DNA from: Gammaproteobacteria bacterium
GTDB taxonomy: Bacteria > Pseudomonadota > Gammaproteobacteria > Ga0077536
Assembly (NCBI GenBank): GCA_016209015.1
Contig: JACQWY010000012.1
Span: 16,462 to 80,461, forward strand
DNA: 64,000 nt
Direction: 5' to 3'
Below the pieces are notes generated by a model. The model was not told the origin of the DNA. It was given only the letters and a program-made list of their open reading frames with translations, and made no database searches. Positions 16,521 through 26,360 of this stretch are shown here, piece after piece; within the stretch, counting starts at the first letter, position 1; every line of letters starts with the position of its first letter. Both the position numbers and the translations under genes were made by a program.

Positions 16521-17003
16521 TCAATTCGCGGCGAGCTTCTGCAGGTACACGGCGTAGGTGTAGTGCGTGCCGCTGTCGAGGCCATTCGACCACTCGACGG
16601 GCTCGATCTTGTAAGCGAGGCGATAGGCTGGTGAGGCGTGATGCGTCCACAGCCATTCGCCGTGGCGCTCGACGACCTCGCTGCCCCATTTCACCTCGAG
16701 CGTCGCCGGATCGAACGTCAGCCCCGGGAAGACGTAGTCGAGCGTCGTGCAGTCGTCGTCGGAGCCCCAGCGCGGCTTGCACGCCTGCAACTGCGCGCCG
16801 ACCTTGCGGCCGGTGCGGCCGTGATCGCTGCCGACGACGAAGTGCAGGTTCTCGACGTTGTCGCGGCCCGGCAGCGTGTTGTCGGCGAGCGGCGTGGCCT
16901 CGAGCGTTGCCGCGGCCCCGGCGACGGCCGGCAGCGCGTCGGTCGTCGAGGCGGCACCCGCTGCGGCGGAGAAGAGGAGCAGGGCGAGGGGGGGCATGTG
17001 CAT
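16521..17003 (-). CDS. Secreted protein of unknown function
   Basis: 160 aa. An N-terminal signal peptide (MHMPPLALLLFSAAAGAAST) starts at ATG 17003, with GGAG 8 bp upstream. The mature part has two Cys (CKPRWGSDDDC) that could form a disulphide and several Trp/Tyr-rich segments (HGEWLWTHHASPAYRLAY). I do not recognise a family. It lies 139 bp upstream of the porin gene on the same strand and may share its promoter, so a periplasmic partner role is possible but unproven. Confidence 0.7.
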   Translation of the reverse strand: MHMPPLALLLFSAAAGAASTTDALPAVAGAAATLEATPLADNTLPGRDNVENLHFVVGSDHGRTGRKVGAQLQACKPRWGSDDDCTTLDYVFPGLTFDPATLEVKWGSEVVERHGEWLWTHHASPAYRLAYKIEPVEWSNGLDSGTHYTYAVYLQKLAAN

Positions 17004-17386
17004 GTCGTGGGCTCCAGGTATCGCGGTGGATTGGAATGCGCGGCAAGGCTACGCGCGGCCCGTCAAGGCGATATGTAGAAACGTGAAGGAATGTGAAGCC
17101 GCGACGCCGCCCGACTCGCGGCCGGGCCGCTCGGAGGAAGGATGGACGGGGACGCGCAGGAGCCGACCCGAGGAAGCTCTGAATGAGTTCAGAGCATCCT
17201 GCGGCACATGGACATGCAGTGGCGTAAGCCGTGGTTCACGTAAGGTCGGTAAGAACCGCGCTTCTTGCCGACCGTGCTCCGGAAGATCCCCGGCGGACTC
17301 GTTCGCGGCTTCCCTAAATCATGTCGGGGTTCGGCCGATAAGACGCGTAGCTAGATTCCGAAGTCCATCACTGAGGACGTAAGACC
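17004..17386. promoter_or_regulatory. Divergent intergenic region upstream of the CRP-like gene
   Basis: 383 bp between two divergent genes. It contains the hairpin repeat at 17171-17284. The region just before the CRP gene (17310-17386) is less GC-rich and probably carries its promoter; GAGGA is present shortly before ATG. No perfect CRP site (TGTGA-N6-TCACA) was seen. Confidence 0.5.
17171..17284. repeat. Modular hairpin repeat, long copy (copy b)
   Basis: About 114 bp. It begins with an imperfect palindrome AGGAAGCTCTGAA...TTCAGAGCATCCT, then a shortened second hairpin (about 10 bp missing relative to the copy at 60509), then TGGCGTAAGCC with flanks, then TCGGTAAGAA...TTCTTGCCGA. The module order is the same as in the copies at 58291 and 60509. 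Confidence 0.8.
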
Positions 17387-18046
17387 ATGGTGCTTGCCCG
17401 CAAGCAATTCAGTCTCGAACCCTGGGAGACGGCGCTGCTGATGCACTGTCAACGTCGGCGCTATCCTCCGAAGGCGGCGATCCTCCGCCAGGGCGAGCCG
17501 GCCGACGAGTTGTTCTACATCGTGAAGGGCTCGGTGACGGTGCTGCTGGAAGACGAGTCCGGCCAGGAAATCGTGCTCGCCTATCTCTATGCACGCGAAA
17601 TCTTCGGCGAGCTCGGCATGTTCACGGCCGAGTCGAATCGCTGCGCGCTCGTCCGCGCGCGCGCCGACTGCGAAGTCGCGCACATGAGCTACGACCGGTT
17701 GCGCAGCATCCCCGATCTCTATCCGCGCGTGCTCGAGACCATGACCATTCAGCTCGCGAACCGGCTGCGCCGCACGAACCGCCGCCTCGGCGATCTCGCG
17801 TTCATGGACGTCTATGGCCGCGTCGCGCGCACGTTGCTCGAATTGAGCGAGAAGCCCGACGCCATGACGCATCCGGACGGCATGCAGGTCCGCGTCACGC
17901 GCCAGGAGCTCGCCCGTCTCGTCGCCTGCTCGCGCGAGATGGTCGGCAAAGTCCTCAAGGAGATGGAGGACCACCGTCAGGTGCAGGTGTTCGGCCGCAA
18001 CATCGTCGTGCCCAACCGCCCGCGCCTCGTCCCGCAGCCGCACTGA
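17387..18046 (+). CDS. CRP/FNR-family transcription regulator (Vfr/Clp-like)
   Basis: 219 aa. A cyclic-nucleotide-binding beta-roll (about 12-120) is followed by the long dimer helix and a winged helix (about 145-210). Its DNA-recognition region, VTRQELARLVACSREMVGKV, and the preceding RVARTLLELSEKPDAMTHPDG are strongly Vfr-like. In the effector pocket Gly74-Glu75 are kept and Arg85 aligns with the cAMP phosphate-binding Arg, but the following Ser of E. coli CRP is Cys86. Members regulate virulence, type IV pili and c-di-GMP or cAMP responses. The adjacent minor-pilin operon is a natural target. No Cys cluster for Fe-S is present. Confidence 0.92.
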   Translation: MVLARKQFSLEPWETALLMHCQRRRYPPKAAILRQGEPADELFYIVKGSVTVLLEDESGQEIVLAYLYAREIFGELGMFTAESNRCALVRARADCEVAHMSYDRLRSIPDLYPRVLETMTIQLANRLRRTNRRLGDLAFMDVYGRVARTLLELSEKPDAMTHPDGMQVRVTRQELARLVACSREMVGKVLKEMEDHRQVQVFGRNIVVPNRPRLVPQPH

Positions 18047-18090
18047 TCTCCCGGCCGGTCCGGCCGCGCGCCGGTCCGGATCCTCTGGAC

Positions 18091-18132
18091 GAAGCGCTGA
18101 ACAAGTCCATCCTGGACTTTTCGGAGCTTCCT
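18091..18132. repeat. Modular hairpin repeat, single-hairpin form (copy c)
   Basis: 42 bp, 45 bp after the CRP-like stop codon. It folds as GAAGCGCTGAACAAGTCC / ATCCT / GGACTTTTCGGAGCTTC. This equals the reverse complement of the right-hand module of the long copy at 58291. Confidence 0.75.
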
Positions 18133-18287
18133 CGAGCTCCCTTCGTCGCTTCGAGCCTGCCGCTCGTCGGCGCCACGATGCCGGTCGGCCCACCGCTGCG
18201 CGCGCGCCGCTGCCGCTCGTGGCGGAACCGCTACCGCTCGTTGAGCCGCGGCCGCGCGGCGGGCCGCATCGCCGCATACTCGGCGTC

Positions 18288-18899
18288 ATGCAAAGCTCGG
18301 GCGGCTTCACGATCTTCGAACTGCTGATCACCGTGGCGGTGCTCGGCATCGCACTCTCGATCGGCGTGCCGTCGCTGCAGCAGTTCATCATGGACAACCG
18401 TCTCGTCTCGCAGCTCAATCAGCTCTCGAGCGCGCTCGCGCTCGCACGGAGCGAGGCCGTCAAGCAGAACGTGCCCGTCATCGTCTGTGTCAGCTCCGAC
18501 GGCAAGAACTGCGATACCTCGGGCGTGAACTGGGATCGCGGCTGGATCGTCTTCGTCGATCGCAATGCGAACAGGAGCATCGACGGCAGCGGTGACGGCT
18601 GTGCCCAGGGCGCGACGGCGGACTGCGTGCTCGCCGTGCAGAGCGCGTTCCCGGCCGGCGTGACGACGCTCGTGCCCGCAACGGGCGTCGCGAAGCTGAT
18701 CGGCTACGACGGCACGGGCGCCGCACGCTGCGACAAGGATGCGGACGGCACGTTCGAGGACTGCGCGAGCGCGGCGAGCTATTTCACGCTGTGCGACAGC
18801 CGCGGCGCGGCCCATGCCCGCGCGCTCGCGGTCAGCCGCACCGGGCGCAGCACGATCGCCGCGACGGATCCGCTGGGTGCTGCGCTGACATGTCCGTGA
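18288..18899 (+). CDS. fimT: GspH/FimT-type minor pseudopilin
   Basis: 203 aa. A five-residue leader and prepilin peptidase site (MQSSG|FTIFELLITV) with Glu at +5 are followed by one N-terminal hydrophobic helix and a GspH-type C-terminal domain. It is the first gene of a five-gene operon (fimT-pilV-pilW-pilX-pilY1) encoding the minor pilins that prime type IV pilus assembly. The mature part has several Cys that could form disulphides. The gene could equally be named fimU. Confidence 0.88.
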   Translation: MQSSGGFTIFELLITVAVLGIALSIGVPSLQQFIMDNRLVSQLNQLSSALALARSEAVKQNVPVIVCVSSDGKNCDTSGVNWDRGWIVFVDRNANRSIDGSGDGCAQGATADCVLAVQSAFPAGVTTLVPATGVAKLIGYDGTGAARCDKDADGTFEDCASAASYFTLCDSRGAAHARALAVSRTGRSTIAATDPLGAALTCP

Positions 18900-19471
18900 C
18901 GCGCTGTGCCGCCGCGCGCGGCTTCACGCTGCTCGAAGTGATGATCGCCGTGGTGGTGTTCTCGATAGGCCTGCTCGGTATCGCGGGCCTGCAGGTCGCG
19001 GGCATGCGCTTCACGCACGACGCGCACCTGCGCTCGATCGCGACCGCCCAGGCCGAGAACATGGCCGACCGGATGCGGACGAACGCGGCGGGCATGGCCG
19101 CCGGCAACTACGACGTCAGCGGCGCGATGCCGACGTCCTATCCGAAGGACTGCGATGCCAGGCAGTGCACGCCGGCAGAGCTCGCCACCTTCGACCTCGT
19201 CTCCTGGAACACCGCGGTCGCGAACAAGGCGGTGGAAAGCAATGCCGGGCTCCTGCCGGGCGGCGACGGCGTCGTCTGTCTGGATTCGACCCCCGACGAC
19301 GGCGACACCGGCAACTGGCAGTGCGACGACAAGGGATCGGTCTACGCCGTGAAGCTGCGTTGGGTCGAGCGCACGAGCGGCGCGAACGACACCGGACAGA
19401 AGACCACGGGCACCACGACGCTGTCGGCCGACACCGAGCGCCAGCGGCTCGTGCTGAGAGTGCTGCCGTGA
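18890..19471 (+). CDS. pilV: Minor pilin PilV
   Basis: 193 aa. The leader ends at RG|FTLLEVMIAVVVFSIGLLG with Glu +5, followed by a typical PilV segment (AQAENMADRMRTN). The chosen ATG overlaps fimT by 10 bp; a GTG two codons later gives a GTGA overlap and is also possible. It is a minor pilin of the priming complex. The Cys pair in CDARQC may stabilise the head domain. Confidence 0.9.
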   Translation: MSVTRCAAARGFTLLEVMIAVVVFSIGLLGIAGLQVAGMRFTHDAHLRSIATAQAENMADRMRTNAAGMAAGNYDVSGAMPTSYPKDCDARQCTPAELATFDLVSWNTAVANKAVESNAGLLPGGDGVVCLDSTPDDGDTGNWQCDDKGSVYAVKLRWVERTSGANDTGQKTTGTTTLSADTERQRLVLRVLP

Positions 19472-20493
19472 GGCGCGTCGGCGAGCGCGGCATCACGCTG
19501 ATCGAGATGATGGTCGCGATCACGGTCGGTCTGATTCTCATCGCCGGTGTCGTGCAGCTCTTCGTCAGCAACAAGAAGGCCTATCGCGTGCAGGAGGCGG
19601 CGAACGTGCTCGACGAGAACGCGCGCTACGCCGCGAACCAGCTCGAGTATCACCTGCGCATGGCGGATCACTGGGGCGGCGTGAAGGCGAGCGACGTCAC
19701 CGTCGACGGCGGTGTGGCGGCGCTCGCCGCGGACTGCAAGCCGGCGAGCCCGACAATCAGCGCGACCGGCGTGCAGGGCTTCGACGGCGCCGGTGCGAAC
19801 CCGCCGCTCGCCTGCATCCCGAAAGCCGATTACGCCGCGGACACGGACGTGGTGGCGCTGCATTTCGCGGGCCCGCTGCGCATCGATTCGGCAACGGTGC
19901 AGAAGGACGCGACCGGGCTCTACGTGCGTGCGGGCGTCGGTCGCCGCGCGATGATCTTCGACGGCGAGGACATCGCGAAGCTGCCGGGCGATCTCTACGA
20001 TCCGGCGAAGCCCGACCCGGACCCGATCGCGAACTACGGCTACAACGCCGTCGTCTACTTCATCCGCGGATGTGCGAATCAGGATCTCACGCTCGCCACG
20101 CCGGTCTGCGACGCGAAATCGGACACCACGCCGACGCTCACGCGCCTCGTGCTGAGCGGCAATCAGCTCGTGCAGGAGGATCTCGTCGCGGGCGTGGAGC
20201 AGATGCAGGTGAGTTACGGCGTCGACACGAACGGCGACCGCTCGGTCGATCGGTATGAGAACGCGACGGAGGTCACCGGCGCGAACGACTGGCCGAACGT
20301 CGTCGCCGTCCGCCTGAGCCTGCTCGTGCGCAATCCGGAGCTCGATCCGGTGTTCACCGACACCGCGACGTATCAGCTGCTCGGCGGCGCCGGCGGCACG
20401 ACCGTGGCCGTCACGCCGGCGGCGGCCGTGCAGCACTACCACCGCAAGCTCTTCAATTTCACCGTCCAGATCCGCAACACGACGCGAGGCTGA
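19468..20493 (+). CDS. pilW: Minor pilin PilW
   Basis: 341 aa from a GTG overlapping the pilV stop (GTGA). The prepilin site ERG|ITLIEMMVAITVGLILI has Glu +5. The family signature YRVQEAANVLDENARYAANQLEYHLR follows the N-terminal helix as two adjacent short blocks. The large C-terminal domain has Cys residues and DTNGDRSVDRYE, which resembles a calcium-binding loop. It acts with PilV, PilX and FimT in the priming complex and adhesin display. Confidence 0.9.
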   Translation: MRRVGERGITLIEMMVAITVGLILIAGVVQLFVSNKKAYRVQEAANVLDENARYAANQLEYHLRMADHWGGVKASDVTVDGGVAALAADCKPASPTISATGVQGFDGAGANPPLACIPKADYAADTDVVALHFAGPLRIDSATVQKDATGLYVRAGVGRRAMIFDGEDIAKLPGDLYDPAKPDPDPIANYGYNAVVYFIRGCANQDLTLATPVCDAKSDTTPTLTRLVLSGNQLVQEDLVAGVEQMQVSYGVDTNGDRSVDRYENATEVTGANDWPNVVAVRLSLLVRNPELDPVFTDTATYQLLGGAGGTTVAVTPAAAVQHYHRKLFNFTVQIRNTTRG

Positions 20494-20495
20494 GC

Positions 20496-21125
20496 ATGTA
20501 TCGGAAGCACCTCACGCGCCAGCGCGGCCTCGCTCTCGTCGTCGCGCTCGTACTGCTGCTCATCATGACCATGGTCGCGGTCGTCGCGATGCGCACGACC
20601 GCGCTCGATCTCAGGATGGCCTCGAACACGACCGTCACGCGGCGCGCGTTCCAGAATTCGGACGGCGCGCGCGTCTCGCTCGGACCGATGCTCGACGCGC
20701 ACGTGTTCTACCGCGGCTGGCCGGGGGCGATCGGCGGCAGCCTGCCGGCGAACGTCGTCTTCCCCGTGCCCGTCGAAGTGAAGATCGCCGACGCGACGAA
20801 GATGTACTACATGGGTGACAACGGCACGCTCGCCGAGGCGATCAAGAGCGCGCCGCGCGCCGTCGACGTGCGCTTCCGCGCCGACGTGAATAACGACGGC
20901 AGCGTCGATGCGGCGGACATGTTCGCGGATCTCTGGGTGAGCCGCCTCGGCGCGCTGCCGGCGCCGGGCTCGGGCGCGGCGCAGGGTGCCGGCTATCTCG
21001 GGCCCGGCGTCGGTGCGGCGGGCTCGGACGCCTATGTCTTCTTCGATCTCCGCTCGAAGGGCGAGTCCGTCGGCAATGCCGCGTCGACCACGAGCGCCGA
21101 TTACCGCGCGCTCATTCGCAACTGA
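20496..21125 (+). CDS. pilX: Minor pilin PilX
   Basis: 209 aa, starting 2 bp after the pilW stop. The leader region RQRG|LALVVALVLLLIMTMVAVVAM is a prepilin-type helix, but the +5 residue is Val, not Glu, as in tip pseudopilins of the GspK type. A PilX-like stretch (TTALDLRMASN) follows. Near residue 130 there is a Dx[DN]xDGS loop (DVNNDGSVDAADM) suggestive of calcium binding. PilX would connect PilY1 to the minor-pilin complex. Confidence 0.87.
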   Translation: MYRKHLTRQRGLALVVALVLLLIMTMVAVVAMRTTALDLRMASNTTVTRRAFQNSDGARVSLGPMLDAHVFYRGWPGAIGGSLPANVVFPVPVEVKIADATKMYYMGDNGTLAEAIKSAPRAVDVRFRADVNNDGSVDAADMFADLWVSRLGALPAPGSGAAQGAGYLGPGVGAAGSDAYVFFDLRSKGESVGNAASTTSADYRALIRN

Positions 21126-21149
21126 TTCCGGCACGGAGGAGACTCGACC

Positions 21150-24100
21150 ATGAACGTACGCTGTCAGGAGCTCCGGGCGCTGGTGCACGGAATCGCGTTG
21201 AGCCTGCTGTGCGCGCCGGCGATCTGGTCGGCGCCCGCGCGCGCGAACTGGACGGGTGCGGTCAACGCGACCTACGCCGCGAATCCGATCACGACCGTCC
21301 AGGCCGCGACACCGCTCGTCATGCTCGCGGTGAACCGCGACCAGCAGCTCTTCTTCAAGGCCTACAACGATTTCACGGATCTCGAGGGCGACGGCACGAT
21401 AGAGCGCAGCTACGACGACACGTTCCAGTACTACGGCTACTTCCATTCGCAGCGCTGTTACACCTACGACGACACGGGCAGGGTGTTCGGCGTGTCGGCC
21501 GTCGCCACCGGCGCGAACGGCCACTACTGCACGAACGCCTGGAGCGGCAATTTCCTGAACTGGGCGACGATGACGCGCATCGACATCGTGCGCAAGATTC
21601 TCTACGGCGGCCAGCGCTCGACGGATACCGCGACCGCGACCGTGCTCGAGCGCGCGAACCTGCCGACGGACGGCCACAGCTTCGCGAAGTATTACGACGG
21701 CGCCGACCTCCCGCAGCTCACGCCGTACACCGCGCTGAAGACCGACACCACGAACGGCGGCAACAAGGACGGCGTCGACAACTTCGACGAGGGCATCACG
21801 ATCTGCAACACGACGCCGGCGTTCGCGCCGGCGAGCCAGAACTCGCAGACCACGGTCGCCGCGCCCGTGTTGCGCGCGGTGAAGGGCAATTACCAGCTCT
21901 GGGCCGCGAACGAGCGCTGGCAGTGCACGTGGCAGGCCGAGGAGCCGTCCGTGAACCGCGACTACGGCACGGCGAACCAGCCGAGCCTCTCCTCGATCGA
22001 CACGGCGAACAGCGGCGGCACGAAGGTCGCCGAGCCCCTGTCCGCGAGCTCGCCCTCGAAGGACAGGAACGGCGTCGTGGTCGGCGACCCGCCCGCGGCC
22101 TCCCAGCTCAAGACGCCCGGCGGCACCGCGGATCACGTGGTACGCGTCAAAGTCTGCGAGGGGACGTATTTCGACCCGGCGAAAAATCTCGAGAACTGCA
22201 CGGCGTACGGAGGGAACATGAAGCCCGAGGGCCTGTTGCAGCGCTACGGGCTGAAGAATCAGATCGCCTTCGGCCTCGTCACGAGCAGCTATCAGAAGAA
22301 CATCTCCGGCGGCGTGCTCCGCAAGAACGCCGGCGGCATGACCGACGAGGTCGACACCGCGACCGGCGTATTGCTCAATCCTTCGCCCGCGACGCCGTCC
22401 ATCATCAGGACGCTCGGTCTGCTGCGCGTCTACGGCTATGGCTACGCCCAGGGCACGTATCGCGGCAGCCTCGGCAGCGACAGCGGTGTCGATACCTGCG
22501 ACTGGCAGCTCACGACGATCACCGAAGGCAAGTGCAACAGCTGGGGCAATCCGGTCTCCGAGGTCTTCCTCGAGGCCATCCGCTATTTCGCCGTACCCGC
22601 GCCGCGCGCGCCGACGGCCGGGTTCGACGCGACGGATTCGGGCTTCCTCGCCGGCCTCATGAACGACAGATGGACGACGGACCCGCTCTCGGCGAACAAC
22701 GCCTGCGCCTCGCTGAACATCGTCGCCTTCGACGCGAGCCGCTCGTCCTACGACATGAACCAGACGAACGCCTATTCGCCGCCGATCGATCCGATCGCGA
22801 CGACGGATGCCGTGGCCGCGGGCGAGGGCATCCTCGGCAATCAGTACTTCATCGGCGAAACCGCGAGCGCGACGGACCGGATGTGCACGCCGAAAGCGAT
22901 CTCCTCGCTCGGCACGTCCTACGGCCAGTGTCCGGAAGCGCCGAACCTGCGCGGCTCCTACCAGATGGCGGGCATGGCCTACTACGCCCATACCCACGAC
23001 ATCCGCCCCGATCTCACCGGCACGCAGACGATCAACACGTTCACCGTCGCGCTCGCGACGAACACCCCGACGATCGTCGTGCCGATCGGTCCGGCGGGGC
23101 AGGGCAAGCCGACGATCAGCATCCTGCCGGCGTATCGCTACAGGCCTGTCGCTGCGGATCCCGCGCAGGACGGCGCCGGTCAGTTCATGGACTTCAAGAT
23201 CGTCCAGCCGCACGTCGAGGTCACGAGCAAGACGGACATGACGCCGAAGGCCGGCACGGGCATCTTCTACGGCAAGTTCTACATCAACTACGACGACAGC
23301 CAGCAGGGCGGAGATTTCGATCAGGACGTGTGGGGCACGCTGTCCTACGTGCTCGACACGACAGTCGGCCCCGCGAAGATCACGATCACGACGACGGCGG
23401 TCTCGGAATCGACGGCATGCCCGACCTCGACCTGCGCCGGCCATCTCTTCGGCTTCATCACGAGCGGCACGACCCAGGACGGCTTCCACGCCTATTCCGG
23501 TGTCATCAACGCGAGGTACACCGATCCGACCGGCGTCACCGGCTGCACGCACTGCCGCGCGCTGCCGGGCAGCACGTTCGCGGACAGTCCGGGCCCGGGC
23601 GAGACGCCGCAGCGCGGCCCGCAGTCCTATACGTTCACGATCTCGGGCAAGGGCTCCGCGAATCAGTTGCAGTCGCCGCTCTGGTATGCGGCGAAGTGGG
23701 GCGGCTTCACGGATTCGAACGGCAACAACCTGCCCGATCTGCAGCCGGAATGGGACGTCAAGGACACGAGCGGCAACGACAAGCCCGGCGGCGACGGCGT
23801 GCCCGACAACTATTTCTACGTGACGAATCCGAGTGCGCTCGAGAACGCGCTCATGACGGTCTTCAACCGCATCATCGAGCGCGTGTCCTCGGGCACCGCC
23901 GCGGCGGTCGTCGCGAACGATCAGGAAGGGACGGGCGCGGTCTATCAGGCGCTCTACAATCCGCTGTTCAAGGACGACACGGCGGCGAAGAACCAGGTGC
24001 AGTGGTTCGGCACGTTGCACGCGCTGTGGGTCGACAAGTTCGGTTACATCCGCGAGGACAATGCGACGAAGGGCACGCAGGGCAAGCTCGACGGCTACGA

Positions 24101-26360
24101 TGTCGATCAGGTGATCGACGTTTTCTACGACACCGTCGATCGCCGCTCGAAAGTGCGGCGCTGGACGAGCAGCGACGCGACGACGTTCAAGCCCACCGGC
24201 TCGACCATCGTCGAGCTCTCCGCGCTGCGCCCGATCTGGGACGCCCAGCAGCGCCTGACGAATCTCGTCGACACGAACATTCCGACCCAGCGCAGCTACG
24301 GCCAGACCGCCGATAACGGGCGCTACATATTCACCTGGTTCGACAACGACGGGAACGGCATCGTCGATGCCGCGACCGAAGTCGCCGACTTCACCGCGGC
24401 GAGCATCATGGCCTCGAACTACCGCTGGCTCGACGTGCACGTCAATGCGACGGACACGGTCGCGACCGACGTCGCGAACGCACAGGCGCTCGTGAACTGG
24501 GTGCGCGGCGAGGATACGGGCCTCACGCAGTTCCGCAATCGCACCGTCGACTACGACGGCGACGGCTCGGCGGCGCTCGCGAACGGCGCGCCCGAGGTGA
24601 TGCGGCTCGGCGACATCGTGAACTCGACGCCGGTGCCGGTCGGCACACCGGCGGACGCCTACGACCTGCTCTCGCTCGACAAGTCCTACGGGCTCTTCCG
24701 GCAGAAGTATCTCAATCGCCGGCAAGTGGTCTACGTCGGCGCGAACGACGGCATGCTGCACGCGTTCAACGCGGGCTTCTACGATGCCGTGAACCGGCAG
24801 TTCCAGTTGCAGTTGAACGGCGAGACCCGGCATCCGCTCGGCAGCGAGCTGTGGGCCTACGTGCCGAAGAATCTGCTGCCGCATCTGCAGTGGCTCGCGA
24901 GCAAGAACTACGCGCACGCCTATTACGTCGACGAAACGGTGCGGACTTTCGACGCGAAGATCTTCGACGCCTCGGATCCCGACCATCCCGGCGGCTGGGG
25001 CACGGTGCTGGTCGCCGGCATGCGCTTCGGCGGCGGCTCCGACGACACGGCGCTCGCGATCGACGTGAAGGGCGACGGCAGGACGATCGTGAAGACGAAG
25101 TCCGCCTATGTCGTCATGGATGTCACGAATCCCGAGAAGCCGCCGGTGCTGCTCGCCGAGCTCACGCCGCCGAATCTGCAGTTCTCGACCTCGTTCCCGC
25201 AGGTCGCCGTGTTCTCCGATCCGGTGACCGGCACGCCGAACACGTGGGATCTCGTCTTCGGCAGCGGGCCCTCGGATCTCGGCACGGCGAGCTACACCTC
25301 GGGCAGCGCGCCCGTGCGCCACGCGCAGCTCTTCGTCTACAACCTCGCGAACCTCTCGAACACCGCGGCGGGATCGCTCGCCGGGCTGACGAAGACGTTC
25401 ACGCTCGGCGACGCCGACGTCTTCATCGGCGATCCGGTCGTTTCGGACTTCAATCTGAACGAGAAGGCCGAGGCGATCTATTTCGGCACCGTCGGCAAGC
25501 CCTCGGACACCGCGACGAACCAGGGTGCGCTCTACCGGCTCTCGGTCGGCGAGAACGACGATCCCTCGACCTGGGTCGGTCCGTTCAAGCTGCTCGCGAA
25601 CGTCGACAAGCCGTTCGCCTCGCAGCCGACGCTGTCGATCGACGAGAAGTTCAACCCGTGGGTGTTCGCGGGCAGCGGGCGCCTCTACGTCAACCAGGAC
25701 AAGAACACGGACAACACGCAGACGCTCTATGGCTTCATGGATCCGAACCCGCCGGTGAACGGTACCGGCACGGGTCCTTCGACGACGCCGATCACGGCGG
25801 ATGCGAGCAAGTTCGTCGACGTCTCGAAGGCCGCGGTGCTGAGCAACGGGGATGTCTACATGAACGGCACGGTGTCGGGTGCGGCGACGACGACGTTCGC
25901 CGGGCTGCAGACGCAGGTCGCGACCGCGGGCGGCTGGCTCTTCAACTACCAGAATCCGAGCTCGGTGCAGGCCGAGCGCAGCATCACGCGCGCGACGCTG
26001 CTCGATCAGATCCTGTTCTCGACGGCCTATACGCCGAGCCTCGATCTGTGCGCGCAGGAAGGGACGAGCCGGCTCCTCGGCCTGTACTACAAGACCGGAA
26101 CGCCGGTGCCCGGGGGCGTGTTCGGCACCCAGGCCTGTGCGGGTTGTCCCTCGGGCGTGACGCAGTCCATCGGCAGCGTCACGCTCGGCGTCGGCATCGC
26201 GTCCTCCCCGAGCATCCACATCGGCCACCAGGACGTGCCGGGTAAAGTCACCGTCATCACGCAGGGTTCGACGGGTGCGATCGCGACCACGCAGGGGCAA
26301 ACGCTCGGCGGCATCAGGAACGGCGAAATCTCGTGGCGCCATCAGCGCGGCGCGGACTGA
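21150..26360 (+). CDS. pilY1: Type IV pilus tip adhesin PilY1
   Basis: 1736 aa, longer than the roughly 1160 residues of P. aeruginosa PilY1. GGAGGAG lies upstream of ATG. A signal peptide (about 1-33, ending PARA|NW) is followed by a large variable N-terminal region. The conserved C-terminal seven-bladed propeller (PilC/PilY1 domain) starts near residue 1150; its hallmark segments include YVGANDGMLHAFNAGFYD and VLVAGMRFGGG. Calcium-loop-like motifs occur at FDNDGNGIVDAAT (about 1064) and in LEGDGTIERS near the N-terminus. It is exported to the pilus tip, where it promotes assembly, adhesion and mechanosensing. No pilE follows it. Confidence 0.93.
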   Translation: MNVRCQELRALVHGIALSLLCAPAIWSAPARANWTGAVNATYAANPITTVQAATPLVMLAVNRDQQLFFKAYNDFTDLEGDGTIERSYDDTFQYYGYFHSQRCYTYDDTGRVFGVSAVATGANGHYCTNAWSGNFLNWATMTRIDIVRKILYGGQRSTDTATATVLERANLPTDGHSFAKYYDGADLPQLTPYTALKTDTTNGGNKDGVDNFDEGITICNTTPAFAPASQNSQTTVAAPVLRAVKGNYQLWAANERWQCTWQAEEPSVNRDYGTANQPSLSSIDTANSGGTKVAEPLSASSPSKDRNGVVVGDPPAASQLKTPGGTADHVVRVKVCEGTYFDPAKNLENCTAYGGNMKPEGLLQRYGLKNQIAFGLVTSSYQKNISGGVLRKNAGGMTDEVDTATGVLLNPSPATPSIIRTLGLLRVYGYGYAQGTYRGSLGSDSGVDTCDWQLTTITEGKCNSWGNPVSEVFLEAIRYFAVPAPRAPTAGFDATDSGFLAGLMNDRWTTDPLSANNACASLNIVAFDASRSSYDMNQTNAYSPPIDPIATTDAVAAGEGILGNQYFIGETASATDRMCTPKAISSLGTSYGQCPEAPNLRGSYQMAGMAYYAHTHDIRPDLTGTQTINTFTVALATNTPTIVVPIGPAGQGKPTISILPAYRYRPVAADPAQDGAGQFMDFKIVQPHVEVTSKTDMTPKAGTGIFYGKFYINYDDSQQGGDFDQDVWGTLSYVLDTTVGPAKITITTTAVSESTACPTSTCAGHLFGFITSGTTQDGFHAYSGVINARYTDPTGVTGCTHCRALPGSTFADSPGPGETPQRGPQSYTFTISGKGSANQLQSPLWYAAKWGGFTDSNGNNLPDLQPEWDVKDTSGNDKPGGDGVPDNYFYVTNPSALENALMTVFNRIIERVSSGTAAAVVANDQEGTGAVYQALYNPLFKDDTAAKNQVQWFGTLHALWVDKFGYIREDNATKGTQGKLDGYDVDQVIDVFYDTVDRRSKVRRWTSSDATTFKPTGSTIVELSALRPIWDAQQRLTNLVDTNIPTQRSYGQTADNGRYIFTWFDNDGNGIVDAATEVADFTAASIMASNYRWLDVHVNATDTVATDVANAQALVNWVRGEDTGLTQFRNRTVDYDGDGSAALANGAPEVMRLGDIVNSTPVPVGTPADAYDLLSLDKSYGLFRQKYLNRRQVVYVGANDGMLHAFNAGFYDAVNRQFQLQLNGETRHPLGSELWAYVPKNLLPHLQWLASKNYAHAYYVDETVRTFDAKIFDASDPDHPGGWGTVLVAGMRFGGGSDDTALAIDVKGDGRTIVKTKSAYVVMDVTNPEKPPVLLAELTPPNLQFSTSFPQVAVFSDPVTGTPNTWDLVFGSGPSDLGTASYTSGSAPVRHAQLFVYNLANLSNTAAGSLAGLTKTFTLGDADVFIGDPVVSDFNLNEKAEAIYFGTVGKPSDTATNQGALYRLSVGENDDPSTWVGPFKLLANVDKPFASQPTLSIDEKFNPWVFAGSGRLYVNQDKNTDNTQTLYGFMDPNPPVNGTGTGPSTTPITADASKFVDVSKAAVLSNGDVYMNGTVSGAATTTFAGLQTQVATAGGWLFNYQNPSSVQAERSITRATLLDQILFSTAYTPSLDLCAQEGTSRLLGLYYKTGTPVPGGVFGTQACAGCPSGVTQSIGSVTLGVGIASSPSIHIGHQDVPGKVTVITQGSTGAIATTQGQTLGGIRNGEISWRHQRGAD

